From Notamacropus eugenii (taxonomy: Eukaryota; Chordata; Mammalia; Diprotodontia; Macropodidae), in contig NC_092872.1 of the NCBI RefSeq assembly GCF_028372415.1, positions 515,716,224 to 515,780,223 on the forward strand: DNA of 64,000 nt. The letters run 5' to 3'. Of this stretch, positions 1 to 10,210 are shown piece after piece (the first letter of the stretch is position 1; each line of letters opens with the position of its first letter). A model generated the notes under the pieces. That model was given only the letters and a program-made list of their open reading frames with translations, was not told where the DNA came from and did not search any database. A program made the position numbers and the translations under genes.

Positions 1-286
1 CTCTTTAATTGATGGGTTTAAGCTGAGTGTGGTGCTTCGGGGAGTTGAGTGATTCTGCTGTGGGAGGCTATCCCTGCCTTTTCTGGTGCAGGGGAAACTG
101 CATTGGTACATGGGACAGAATAGTGATAAAGAGAGAGAGAGACGGATAGACAGAGATAGAGAGACAGACAGAGAGAGACAGAGAGAGAGAAGGGAACTGA
201 AAACTGAGTATGGTCAGCAGAAAGGAAATTAGATCTCTCAGCTTTTTGCTGCTGACACTCAGCAGCAATCACTTTTAACCTTTTGT
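1..286. other. Unassigned flank with GA-rich simple repeat
   Basis: Positions 131-191 are a degenerate GAGA/GACA purine run; its reverse complement gives a Leu/Ser-rich open frame that is low-complexity only. The remainder shows no repeat or gene I recognise. The stretch ends with the left copy of a target-site duplication (275-286). Confidence 0.6.
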
Positions 287-605
287 GTGCATGTGTGTTC
301 ATCTTTCATTGCCGAAGAAGACCACGCCATCAGAGAAATAATGACATGACTTGCACTTGACTTTGTTTTGAGTGAGGGAGGACTGTGCAGGTCACTAGCC
401 TTACTTCTCCTCCAGAGCCATCTGAATCCAGTGACCAGATATTCATCAGGATGACTCGAGATGACCCAGAATGAGGCAATTGGGGTGAAGTGACTTGCCC
501 AAGGTCACACAGCTAGTGAGTGTCAAGTGTCTGAGGTGAGATTTGAACTCAGGTCCTCCTGACTCCTGCACTGGTGCTCTATCCACTGCATCACCTAGCT
601 GCCCC
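287..605 (-). mobile_element. Composite tRNA-headed SINE with LINE-derived tail (family A SINE)
   Basis: Read on the minus strand, it starts at 605 with the tRNA-like SINE head (GGGGCAGCTAGGTG) and continues through the core box to about 472. It then joins a segment of about 180 bp ending in GGCAATGAAAGATGAACACA near 287. The element is bounded by a perfect 12-bp direct repeat, TTAACCTTTTGT, at 275-286 and 606-617, so head and tail moved as one unit. The tail segment recurs without the head at 10211, 33480, 37245 and 45075. I recall this structure as a marsupial SINE but do not fix its library name. Confidence 0.85.
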
Positions 606-628
606 TTAACCTTTTGTACTAATAAATA

Positions 629-814
629 AAAGCACTGTTTCTGAATCAGGGATGCGAACCTAGAAATCTGGGCTCAAATCCTGACTCTGCCACTATCTGT
701 ATGGCTTTTGGCAAGTCATTTAACTTCTCTGGGACTCAGTTTCCTCATCATATGTAAATAACCCCTGAGGTCCCTTCCAGGTCTAAATTTATGAGTCCAT
801 GAGTTTATGATCCT
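629..814 (+). mobile_element. MIR3-type core-SINE
   Basis: Head, core (CTCTGCCACTATCTGTATGG, then a GGCAAGTCATTTAAC box and a CTCAGTTTCCTCAT box) and an L3/CR1-like tail, AGGTCCCTTCCAGGTCTAAA, are in order. The copy is diverged but close to full length. Confidence 0.8.
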
Positions 815-894
815 CTGATTTCTACTCTTTCCAACAGGAACCAACACCTCCCTGCCTGGATTTTATCCTCAAATCAATGAGGGACAGCCTCTTA

Positions 895-1014
895 TAACCA
901 TAATAAATTATAATTATTATTAATATAATATTTTATCATATTATAATTATATTATACTATTATAATACAATAATATAATTATTATATTGTTATAATTATA
1001 TAACAATAATTATG
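895..1014. repeat. AT-rich low-complexity tract
   Basis: Made almost entirely of TAATA/TTATA words on both strands, with several short self-complementary blocks. No ORF or promoter architecture accompanies it. Confidence 0.85.
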
Positions 1015-1112
1015 ACACCCCTGGTTTTATAACATCCTTCCAAGTTTACAAAATACTTTATATACATTATCTTTCTTGATCATTGCTCATATTTCTGTAG
1101 CGCCTTGAGAAA

Positions 1113-1220
1113 GACAACATGGCATAGTGCATAGAAAGCTAAACCCTGAAGCTAGGAACAGCTAGATTCAAGTTCTGTCTTCTGACACATACTGGCTATG
1201 TGACTTTGGACAAATCAGTC
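1113..1220 (+). mobile_element. MIR-class SINE fragment
   Basis: Head (GACAACATGGCATAGTGCAT) and core box (GGCTATGTGACTTTGGACAA) are recognisable; the 3' half is missing. Confidence 0.65.
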
Positions 1221-1309
1221 CAGATTATAAATTGCTAATTTGCAATAGTGGAGGGAGTTTTCCCACATGGGAGTCCCATATACCAATGAAATCACAGGTT
1301 CAGACCTTT

Positions 1310-1415
1310 TCCCTTGAAGATTTACAAAGAGCTTTTCTCACAACGGTCTTGAGGTAGGACAGTCCTACTATCACCACTTTATAGATGAAGAAGATGAGGC
1401 TCAGGGAACTAGAGA
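1310..1415 (-). mobile_element. MIR fragment, antisense
   Basis: The antisense core (ATAGATGAAGAAGATGAGGC then TCAGGGAACTAGAGAG) is followed by a degraded tail. A short relic with no visible duplication. Confidence 0.6.
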
Positions 1416-1595
1416 GACTTTTTTCTTTTCCAGTAAAATACTTGACAAAGTCTTTAATGTTACCCTGGTGGATAAGAGGCAGGGATGTGTGATAGACAAT
1501 AGCAGCTAGATGGATTTAGAATTAATTGACTGCCAGGATGCAAACAAATGCTGTTGATAAGTTAATGTTGACTTGCAAGCAGTATTCTAGAGGAG

Positions 1596-1757
1596 TAATG
1601 GCCCAGACGGTTCTCCTTGGCCTGGTGCTTTATAACATTTTTGGATGAAGGCACAGACGGCACATTTGCCAAATTTGCTAATAACACAAAACTGGGAGGG
1701 ATAATTAATGCACTAGATGAAAGAATCAAGATTCAAAAGGACCTCACCAGGTGGATT
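1596..1757 (+). mobile_element. L3/CR1 LINE relic, reverse-transcriptase segment
   Basis: The frame through 1662-1700 reads FAKFANNTKLGG, matching the CR1/L3 reverse-transcriptase box FADDTKLGG. The two catalytic aspartates have become Asn-Asn (1680-1685). Upstream GGCCTGGTGCTTTATAACAT fits the conserved LVLFNI part of the same domain. It is the first of three pieces of one element that resumes near 2165 and ends at 2880. Dead copy. Confidence 0.8.
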
Positions 1758-1759
1758 CA

Positions 1760-1920
1760 AACCCAACAACATTTATTAAATGCCTGCTGTATGTAAGACA
1801 CTGTGATAGGTACCAGGGATGTAAAAACAAAAACAAAACAATCCCTGTCCTGGAGGAATTGACGTTCTACTGATACGATGGAGTAGTTAGAAAACCCAAA
1901 ATATTCAATAAAAAATATGA
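1760..1920 (-). mobile_element. L2 3'-end fragment, antisense, inside the L3 relic
   Basis: Antisense L2 tail (CATTTATTAAATGCCTGCTG, then CAATCCCTGTCCTGGAGGAA). It separates two parts of the L3/CR1 element, so it inserted later than that LINE. Confidence 0.75.
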
Positions 1921-2164
1921 ATCAAGATAATAATAACTTAAGCAAGACAGTGGGATCTAAGACAAGCACAGAACAATCATTAGTCTTTCTATGTTCCACT
2001 AGTAGAAGAAAAAAATTGGCAGAAAAATATTTGTAACAATGGGAGACACAATACACATTACCAATATATACAGAAGGCCAATATAAACATGACAGGAATT
2101 AAGGATTTTTAAATGCAGAGACTTTAATCTAATTAGACAAAATTTAAGTTTGAAAACTCAATTT

Positions 2165-2575
2165 CATCAATATAAGACTGGGGAAGTATGACTGGGTAAC
2201 AATTTACTCAGAAAAAGTTTTTAATAGATAGAAAACTGAATATGAATCAGTGGTATGACCAGCTGTCAAAAGGCTACATACATGAACAGCGATTAAGCGT
2301 CCTTAACAAAGAAGGTAACAGTGCTAGTCAGACCATATCTAAATTATCAGGCCTGACACCACATTTTAGGAAGGACTGAGAAGTCCCCAAAAAGGCTGTT
2401 CAGTACAACAAAAGGCCTTGACATCAGGCCATATAAGAAACTGGCAAGGACTGGATATTTATCTGACTTCTTCATCAAAGAAAGGTCAAATACTCAGCCA
2501 GTGCTGTTCACTAACTTTAAAAAGACTGACAAGCAAAGGCTGGATGATCATTTCCTGAGGATTTTGGGAGACAGA
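2165..2575 (+). mobile_element. L3/CR1 LINE relic, ORF2 C-terminal part
   Basis: Blocks match the L3/CR1 3' part in order: AATATGAATCAGTGGTATGA, GTCAGACCATATC, CACATTTTAGGAAGGACTGA and AGGCTGGATGATCATTTCCT. A MIR at 2576-2801 interrupts it, and the terminal part follows at 2803. Confidence 0.75.
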
Positions 2576-2801
2576 ATCATGTATCGGATAGAGTGCAAAT
2601 TCTGGAGTTAGGAAGATCTGGGTTCAAATACTAGCTATGTAATCACATATCCTCTGAGACTCAATTTCCTCAACTATAAATGGGAGTAGGAATACATAAC
2701 TCACATAATTGTTTCAAGTCTTAAAAGAGATAATGCATATAAAATGCTTTATAAATTTGAAAGTTATAAAGCTACATAAATGTTAGATGTTATTAATATA
2801 A
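2576..2801 (+). mobile_element. MIR/THER1-type SINE nested in L3/CR1
   Basis: Near full length: head (ATAGAGTGCAAATTCTGGAG), B-box-like GGTTCAAATACTAGC, core, and the L2-type tail ending AAATGTTAGATGTTATTA. It splits the L3/CR1 element. Confidence 0.8.
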
Positions 2802-2802
2802 T

Positions 2803-2880
2803 ATAGAAGGGATTCTTGATCAGGTACAGGTCAAACCATGTGGCCTCTGAGCTTTCTTCCAACTCTGAGATTCTGTAATC
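2803..2880 (+). mobile_element. L3/CR1 LINE 3' terminus
   Basis: GGGATTCTTGATCAGGTACA, then a degraded GGCCTCTGAG box and TTCCAACTCTGAGATTCTGT. This is the 3' end of the L3/CR1 family and closes the element that starts at about 1596. Confidence 0.8.
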
Positions 2881-2883
2881 TTA

Positions 2884-3330
2884 ATTCATCCAAGGTTACA
2901 TAACCAAAAAGTGTCATAATGAGGATGTCAGCCTTCATCTTGCCACCTTCAAGATCCATACTCTTTCCACTATGGCATATTAAGAAAACATAGAGGTGGG
3001 CTGGAGCCAACTCAAAACAATTGATTGTTAAATTTCTAGTGTGAGCACTTACACCTCAGATATTAGCAAACACTGCAAATCAGAGCTTGATTTACTGCTT
3101 TGTTGATTGTCTAGACTTAAGAAAGTGATGTAGAAAATGATAATAATGCAGATTAAATTGAAAAGTATGTCATTTTTCAGAGAGCTGATGGCTAAACATT
3201 TATCAACACACTCCAAAAGGCTTAAAAACATTAAGTCACTTGCCCACAGTCACACAGATGGAGAGTATCAGATCCAGGACTCTATTCCAGGCCTCTCATG
3301 GAAGGCTCATGTGCCTTCCATTATCATGGT
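2884..3330 (-). mobile_element. Two antisense MIR fragments
   Basis: One relic lies at 2884-2983 (AGGTTACATAACCAAAAAGT through CTTTCCACTATGGCAT). A second lies at 3215-3308 (AAGTCACTTGCCCACAGTCA). The DNA between them is unassigned. Short frames here come from these SINEs. Confidence 0.6.
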
Positions 3331-3535
3331 ATAGTGGAATCAGGACAAGGGTTTTAGATCTGATTCTGCCACTATCTTCATGACCTTGGGCAAATCATTT
3401 CTCCTTTTTGGATCCCAGATCCCTCTTCTTAAAAATATGGGAGTTCACATGAATTTTCTTCAAGATCATCACTATCTCCAACATTTACTGTCCTGTGGCC
3501 CAAGAGTCCTGCCAGCTCTGATACTCCATATTTTA
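3325..3535 (+). mobile_element. MIR3-type core-SINE
   Basis: Head (CATGGTATAGTGGAATCAGG), core (TGACCTTGGGCAAATCATTT) and a worn L3-like tail including CCAGCTCTGATACTCCAT. Confidence 0.65.
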
Positions 3536-4055
3536 TCATTTTTTCCAGTTTTTACATTCTCTAATCTTCCAGCTTTCCTAATCTCTGGGTTTTAAGTAGG
3601 CAAAGGGATATTAACTGTTAATTTTGCTGGGCTCATAAGAAGCTATGGCCACACCATATTTCTTACATCCCATGTTTATCCTCAGTAAGAGTCTTTGATC
3701 TTATTCAATTATCCAAACAAATGACCCTCTTATGTTCCATCTCTAGCTTCTAAAATGCCTGGGTTAGGAATAATGAAAGGAGAGATTCAAGTCCCTAAAT
3801 AAAGCAGAGACTTCTCAAAGTAAGCCTCATTATATCAGCTGGACAAAAGTCATAGGGATAAGAGGTAAAGCCCTTCAGTTGCTACCCATTACTCACTTTC
3901 TGCGGACCCTGAACAGATGTAAAATCCCTCTTTGCTGCTCCCTTGAAGAAAAGAAGGGGATCTTTGGAATAACCAGTGTCCCAGAATTCTTAGCCTCCTA
4001 CCCCAACCAGCTCTTGAACAAATTTAACATAAAAATGCATGTCACAGAATACCTA
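3536..4055. other. Repeat-poor stretch, no gene seen
   Basis: No SINE core, LINE segment or splice-flanked ORF is visible. A 60-codon plus frame at 3879-4061 has no recognisable domain and no supporting context. Confidence 0.5.
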
Positions 4056-4057
4056 AA

Positions 4058-4400
4058 GTAAGATTTTGAGATGGAAGGGACCTTAAAATACAGTATCATC
4101 ATATCTAGCCCTTCGTTGTATAGATGAAGAAACCAAGACCCAGATAAGGTATTCATCTCCACAGAATTGAATGTGAGAGGCTGAAGAGACCTAAGGAGTC
4201 ATCTAGCCCAGCCCCCACCTATACAGCGATCTCCTCTATATGTCGCCAAATCAGACATCCAGACTCTCGTGGTGTCCCAAAGCAGCCCATTTCAATAGAC
4301 TTATGAAAAGTCTAATGGTTAAAAAGCTTTTCCTTGAAATAAACCAAAATTCAGCCAATCTCTCTGCAACTTTGCTCCTTATTCTTCCCCAGGGGGATAA
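4058..4400 (-). mobile_element. MIR3 fragment followed by antisense L3/CR1 fragment
   Basis: 4058-4150 is an antisense MIR3 tail and core (GAGATGGAAGGGACCTTAAA). 4165-4400 reads as antisense L3/CR1 3' region: AGGAGTCATCTAGCCCAGCC, a GCAGCCCATTT box and a TTTCCTTGAAATAAACCAAA box. Confidence 0.6.
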
Positions 4401-4868
4401 TTAGAACAATTCATCCCTCTTTCATATGATGGTCATTCAAATAACTGCCTAAAATGGAGGCACTCAAGATGAAGACTCCAAGTACCTGCTCCTGACACAG
4501 GAAGGCTGACTAATACGTGGACATTCTCCATTGGCTATACTGTAGCCAGTAGCAGTCTCTTTTCATTGACTACAGAGCCAGAACTGCCCACATCTTTAAA
4601 TCTACCAGACAGAAGAACAGTCAGTCTCTTTTCTGTGATTTTGTCCAGTGATGAAAAATTCCTTCCCTCACAACAGAGGACCCATGCAGTAAGCTGGGGA
4701 AAGGGCCTAAAGGCCACCTGCTTTTCCCTTTAGGCCTTGTGGCCCTGAGAAACAGGTCTGAGGTTTTGGTTCTTTCAGTTCTAAGTGCAGGGAATGGAGA
4801 TCTGGACTCGGATCTTGAACCCTGGTGACCATGGAGACCAGGATTCCAGGAGGGGTATTGCTGCCAGA

Positions 4869-5095
4869 GGGCAGGTAAGTGGATAGATCACTGGGCCTTG
4901 AATCAGGAAGACCTGAGTTCAAATCCATCCTCAGACACTTATTACAGGTGACCCTGGACAAGTCACAACTCTGTTTGCCTCAGTTTCCTCATCTATAAAA
5001 TAAGCTGGAGAAGGAAATGGCAAACTGCTCCAGTGTCTTTGCCAAGAATACCCCAAATGGGATCATGAAGAGTCACACAACAACAAAAACAGCTG
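4869..5095 (+). mobile_element. MAR1-type SINE
   Basis: tRNA-like head (CAGGTAAGTGGATAGATCAC), core, then GCTGGAGAAGGAAATGGCAA, a worn CTTTGCCAAGAA box, and a CATGAAGAGTCACACAACAA tail. The tail resembles the BovB/RTE 3' end, consistent with RTE mobilisation. Close to full length with a short CAA-rich end. Confidence 0.85.
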
Positions 5096-5129
5096 CTACC
5101 TGCCTAGCACAGAAGTCCTGGTCAGATGT

Positions 5130-5212
5130 CTACCAAGTATGAGAGGTAGAATTCAAATGCAGGTCTCTCCTAACTCCAGCTCCAGTGATCTTTCCATTGA
5201 GTCATGCTTTCT
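5130..5212 (-). mobile_element. MIR fragment, antisense
   Basis: Antisense core and head: AGGTAGAATTCAAATGCAGG to CTTTCCATTGAGTCATGC. Confidence 0.55.
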
Positions 5213-5720
5213 CATTAATTCCTAGAACATGAGAAGTGAAACCATGTAGGAAGCCAGGTATCAGAAGAAAGCAGGACTCAGTCTGGAAAGCAAATTCAGG
5301 CAGTATGGTCTGGCTTTGGAAGAAAACAGGTACTACCCATGGTGTTAAACAGTTCAGGCTGCAGTAGCCCAGGCCAAGAGAGGGCCTCATCTGCCAACCA
5401 CTCTGTCTCTGAAAGTTAGCCAGCTTGTCCCCATTTGGCATGCCAGAAGATCATCAGACAGGGTGGGGTTTTTGAGGAGACTGAGGAGGTGGCTGCCTCT
5501 GCTGACAGACATAAGCAGCCACAAGGAAAGTCCTACTGCCAAACCCCCAAATTGAGCAAGTAAGATACCTGAAATGTCAGTATTAAAGAAAGGATTTCTC
5601 AGCCCCTGATTAAAATGTAAATACCCTTGAGGATGGGAGGAAATAGCACAAGCTTTTCTCAATTAAATAAGCTTTATTTATCATGTTTTCCAAATTTCCT
5701 AGGTCATTGAGGACAAAACC
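5213..5720. other. Repeat-poor stretch, no gene seen
   Basis: Two overlapping minus frames (5202-5441 and 5387-5662) lack recognisable domains and splice-site context. No repeat recognised. Confidence 0.45.
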
Positions 5721-5721
5721 T

Positions 5722-5916
5722 TATCAGCATAGAATAATGGATTTTAATCTGAAAATTCCCTTAGAGTTTATTGAGCCTAAACCTTCATTTTACAGATGAA
5801 GAAACTGAGACCCAGAGAAGTATCCTTTCCCAACATCACACAGTAGGGACAGAGCCAAGATTATAACTCAGGTCTCTTGACTTCAAATACACTCTCTTTT
5901 CCATTGCATCATGAGA
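5722..5916 (-). mobile_element. MIR3-type core-SINE, antisense
   Basis: Order matches an antisense MIR3: worn tail, CATTTTACAGATGAAGAAAC, ACTGAGACCCAGAGAAG, then the head near CTTTTCCATTGCATCATGA. Confidence 0.75.
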
Positions 5917-6077
5917 TAGTACTAGTTAGGATAAGGGATGGAAGGAAGGACAATCTACAGCAAAAATAGGGAAAAGTCCTGAAAAGGAAGTTTGATGGGA
6001 GCCAAAGAAAAATTCCCCCACTTCAGAATTGAGGCCAGTTTTAAGGACAGGGGAGTCAAAATTCATACAGTAAGAAG

Positions 6078-6185
6078 AGGCCTGAGTTGGGAGACAAGAA
6101 AACTGGGTTCTAGTCCTGATTCTATCCCTAAGTGATTATGTGTCCTTGGGTTAGTACCTTCTACTTTCTAGGCCTCAGTTTTATT
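6078..6185 (+). mobile_element. MIR fragment
   Basis: Core box GATTATGTGTCCTTGGGTTA and CTAGGCCTCAGTTTTATTGA, preceded by a worn head. Confidence 0.6.
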
Positions 6186-6362
6186 GAACAATATATTCTT
6201 ATTTAATTCCTATTCAGCTCCAGAAATCTCTGATAAATGCTATGAAATTCCTTCTAAATGAGAAGCAGAGACAGTTCTACTGAGATCGGCAGAGCTCCTA
6301 TCTTTCCCTTTCTGGGCTGGCACAGGAACGATGTAAGGAAGGCTCATGAGACGCGGGATTAT

Positions 6363-6560
6363 GGGACTAGTCATAGGACTAGAGTTAGAAGAGACCTCAT
6401 AGTCACTGAGTCCAGACGCTTTGTTTTATAGATGAGGAAAGTCAGGCCCAGGAAGATTAATTTATTTGCCCAAGTCACATAGGGATTAAGTGTCAGAGAT
6501 AGGACAGAAACCTGGGTCTTGTGATTCCAGAAGCAGTATTCCTTCCACTATCCCATAAGC
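6363..6560 (-). mobile_element. MIR3-type core-SINE, antisense
   Basis: Antisense tail (TAGAGTTAGAAGAGACCTCA), TTTTATAGATGAGGAAAGTC and the core CCCAAGTCACATAGGGATTA, ending at the head CCTTCCACTATCCCATA. Nearly complete. Confidence 0.75.
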
Positions 6561-6769
6561 AAGGGGTCCCGTTGACAGAAAGGGAGAGCTAGTTCTTCTC
6601 TGCATAATCAAAGAGTCATAACAGTGCCAGGAAGTAGAAAGGAGATAGTCCCAATCACTAACAGAGAATTACTGAGCAGTGAGGGGTGGGGGGAGAGAAA
6701 CACAGCACAGAGAAAATGCTTTCCACCTACAAACCTAACACAGTGCAATTAAACTGTGAGTAAGATCAG

Positions 6770-7120
6770 ATGGGCCATACTCTACCACAACACCACCAAG
6801 CAATGCTTCTCTTCCCTGTCCTCTCCTTCCCACTGCCAGGGAAGTGATCCATTTGGGCCTGTGGAACAACACAGCATTATCAAGCTTTATTCATTTCAAT
6901 CAGCTCCCATGGAAGCTCTAATCAGTCACCTCAGCCAGCAACCTGCTTCATATCCTCAGGCCAGCGGTTATAGATTAAGCCATGGGAGCCTTCGCCACAG
7001 CTGCTGCCCCTGCCACTGAGTCATAACAAATGGGTCCATTGCCCTTTTAGCCATTCATCCTGAAGACAGACAGATTCTGGCCCCAGAATCTGCAACCAAA
7101 CTCACTTGCTCACAGTCTCT
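6770..7120. promoter_or_regulatory. Repeat-free block, candidate conserved non-coding element
   Basis: No SINE or LINE signature is seen. The block has balanced composition and homeodomain/AT-core-like words (TTATTCATTT at 6887-6896, CTAATCAG at 6917-6924, GGTTATAGATTAAG at 6966-6979). A plus frame at 6756-7019 has no recognised domain. Calling it regulatory is inference; cross-species alignment would decide. Confidence 0.3.
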
Positions 7121-7277
7121 TCTGAAGCTTGCTCTGTGCTTCTTCTAAATCCCCCCAAATCTCGTATTTTTATTTGGTGGAGGGCAAAACAGGTCCAGAA
7201 ATTTGCCTCGGCTTAGCCACTGAGTTAGTAGTAGAACTGCACCAGAAAATGGGTCTCCTGGCTGGGGGCTGTAATGC

Positions 7278-7573
7278 AAAGAGCACTAGAAATGGTCTAG
7301 TCCAAATTCTCATTTTATAGATGAAGAAACCAAGGCCCAGAAAGAATAAAGGATTGCCCAAGGCCCAGCAGATAATAAGGAACAGAGCCAGGATTTAAAT
7401 CCAAGCTTTCTAACTCTAAATCTTGTATCCTCTGGACTGAACCATGCTGTTTCCCAAGTGACCTTGAGCAAGTCAAATTGCTTCCTTTGTCATCTGGCTC
7501 TTCATCTATAAAACAAAAGTGTTAGACTAGATGATTTCCAAGTATCTCTTTTATCTCTAAGTACTCTAATCTC
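7278..7573. mobile_element. Antisense MIR3 followed by sense MIR3 fragment
   Basis: 7278-7453 is antisense (CTCATTTTATAGATGAAGAA, AGGCCCAGAAAGAATAAAGG). 7458-7573 is sense (AAGTGACCTTGAGCAAGTCA, then a TAGACTAGATGATTTCCAAG tail). The two lie head to head. Confidence 0.7.
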
Positions 7574-8494
7574 ACTCTCTTTCCACTAAGTCATAGAATC
7601 ATATATTTATTTTGCATATGGCGTAGTACTGAGTTGATCAAATATAAATGGAATGGAATCATACTCTATACAGCCCCTCTAGATTCATAGCACTTATACC
7701 CTGTGACTTGAACTTCTCTTTGAAAAGAAATCAAGTTCAGGTTGCTAAATCCTATGATATTCTAGCAAGTCTTTTTCTCATCTAGGGAATGCAGATAGGG
7801 CCCTAGTCTTACAGTATTATTCCCACTCCTAGAAAGAAAATGAGCTTTGGGATCATTGAGAAGAAACAAATTCCCTGCTGGACTTACACTGTCCAAATAA
7901 TTCACAATTATTTGGATTTATAATTAATAGCAATAATAATAATTTTATTACTTTACATGGTTTCTTATTGCTTTTCCAATTCAGCAGCCATGCTTATGAT
8001 CCTCTTCTCTGTAAGAAGCTGGTGCTACCCATGATTGCCCCTGTTTTTTGATAGAAGACTTGATTCTGGGACTCTCAAAGTTGGGGTTTCTAGAGGAATT
8101 GCACTGTCTTTGATAGAGAACTCCCTCTTCTCTATCTAGAAGGCTGAGGCCTCAGACTCTCCAGAAAATCCCCCAACCTCTATGCATGTGGCTGGGGTTC
8201 AGGAGCTCCCATCACTTACTATATGTTTTTCCTTTCCTGAGGCCATATGGTTGAGAACTTATGAATTAAAACCTGCCTCTGCTGCTGCCTTCCAATAGCT
8301 GAGCCCAAGAATTCCAGGTCAAGGAACTTTTGCTCCATCCCTAGATGCTATTATCTCTGGGGCTGAGATGCTACCATCTCTGGGGCTCAAGGGAAGAATG
8401 ATCACTAGGGATCTTGAGGACTATGCCAAAGCATAGGTGCCATCCCGGGACCAAAGTCCACTCACAAGTCTCTGAGCTTACCCTGGAGGTCCAA
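7574..8494. other. Mostly unassigned, no gene seen
   Basis: Includes an AT-rich patch (7908-7960) and a small internal duplication around 8341-8386, where two copies of GCT[A/G/C]-rich ATCTCTGGGGCT text occur. No recognised repeat or exon. Confidence 0.45.
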
Positions 8495-10160
8495 TCATCC
8501 CAAGCATTTAGTAAGTGCTTACTATATGCAGGTACTGTGTTAAGTGCAGGGGATTCAAAGAAAGATAAAAAGTCCTTGCATTCATGGTGCTCACATTCCA
8601 ATGGAATAGACACGTAAATATCCAGGTCCATAGGATAAATTAGAGGTCATATCATAAGGAAATCAGCTGGGGAGACATGGAAAGGCCTCCTGCAGAAAGT
8701 GGGATTTAAGCTGAGATTTAAAGGATAATAGGGAACCAAGAGATGAAGGACAAGAGGAAGAGCATTGGGCATGGGGAAGGGGGATGGCAGTCAACGCAAA
8801 GGGCATGGGGATGAGAAAGGGCTCATTGTACACAAGAAATAGCAAGTGGGCCAGTGTGGACAGACCTTAAAGGGTATGGATAGAAGTAAACTACAGGGCA
8901 AATGCAAAGATAGGAAGGAGGCAGATTTTACAGAGCTTTAAATGCCAAATAGTGAGTCTTCCATTCAATCCCAGAATAAAATTTAGAGAGTATTGAAGAG
9001 CCTGAATTTGATTGGTAATTGTGTGGATTAAGAGAAGGATATATATGTATATATATGTATACATACATACACATATATTTGTATATGTATATATATGCAA
9101 ACATTCATACACATATCTGAACACACACATATATACATATACACACATACACACCTAGATATATACACATATACATGTATGTGTTGTACGTATATATACA
9201 TGTGTGAGAGAGATCAAGATTTGGCAACGGATTGTATATATGGAATAGATGAGAATGAGGAATTAAAGATGACTCTAAGGTTGGGAGTCCAGAAGGATGG
9301 TAGTATCCTCAACAATAATAGGAAAACTGATAAGAAGAGGTTTGGAAGGAAAGATGATGAGTTCTGGTTTACACATCTTCAGACTAAAATGTTAATAAGC
9401 CACCCAGCTTGAGATGCCAAAAAGTCAGTGACGAAGGACTGGCGCTCAGGAAAAGACTGTGTAAGTCTAGAGATAGAGCTCTAGGAATCATCTGCACAAA
9501 GATGATCATTGAATCCATGGGAGCTGATAGATAATCAAGTGATATAATACAGAGGGGAATGAGAAGAGGGCCTAGAAAATATACTTAAGGGAAGTCCAAG
9601 GATAGTGGGGGTGACAAAGAAGGCTGAGGAGTAATCGTACAAAGAGAAGAACCAGGAAAGAGCAGTAACACAAAAGGTTAAAGAAGAGATTATCCCAGAG
9701 GCAAAAACAATAAACCGTGTTAAGTGCTGCAGAAAGGTCAAGAAGGATGAGGGCTGAGACAAAGTCATTAGAGCTGATGATTAGAAGACCGTGGGTAACT
9801 TTAGAGAGAGCAGTTTCAGTTCAATCGTGAGGTCAGTCGGATTGCAGAGGGTTTAGAAGAGATTGAGAGGAGAAGAGTTGAAGGCATTGATTGTAGATAG
9901 CTTTCTCAGGGAGTTTAGCAAAAAAGGTAAGGTTAAAGATAGTAGGATGGTAGAATCAAATGACGTTTGTTTGATTTTTGAAAACTGGAGGAAATATGGA
10001 CATATTTGTGGTAGCAAGGAAACAAAGAGCCAGTAACTGAAGACTGCAGGTGAGAGATTTGTGATAGTGGGAATGATCTGCTGGAAAAGATGGGATAGGA
10101 TGGGATCAAGGGTGCATGTAGAGGAGTTGGCTTTAGTGAAGAGAAGGGCCACCCCTTCAT
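8495..10160 (-). mobile_element. L2 LINE relic: ORF2 reverse transcriptase and 3' region, antisense
   Basis: The left end is the L2 3' tail (CATTTAGTAAGTGCTTACTA). Going right, the minus strand reads backward through ORF2. One frame at 9487-9520 gives HGFNDHLCADDS, the L2 reverse-transcriptase catalytic box (usual YADD) with Tyr changed to Cys. At 9535-9768 the text ALSWFFSLYDYSS follows the usual LSWFSSYLSGRS region. At 9853-10152 FTKANSSTCTLDPILSHLFQ matches the domain start SKANPSTCALDPIPSRLL. Frameshifts and stops show it is dead. A microsatellite at 9039-9212 interrupts it. Confidence 0.88.
9039..9212. repeat. TA/CA-type microsatellite within L2
   Basis: Interleaved ATATATGT, ACATACAT and ACACAC runs. 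It lies inside the L2 relic; flanking L2 text resumes at about 9215. Confidence 0.9.
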
Positions 10161-10210
10161 CTGAAACCAGAATGAAGGAGGAGAAAATAGAAGATATCTA
10201 AATAATAGAA

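Noticed and set aside
895..1014. AT-rich tract as an origin or matrix attachment site
   Set aside because: Composition alone is not evidence; no supporting motif set was seen.
9853..10152. 99-codon minus frame as a gene
   Set aside because: Matches the L2 ORF2 domain start; part of a dead LINE.
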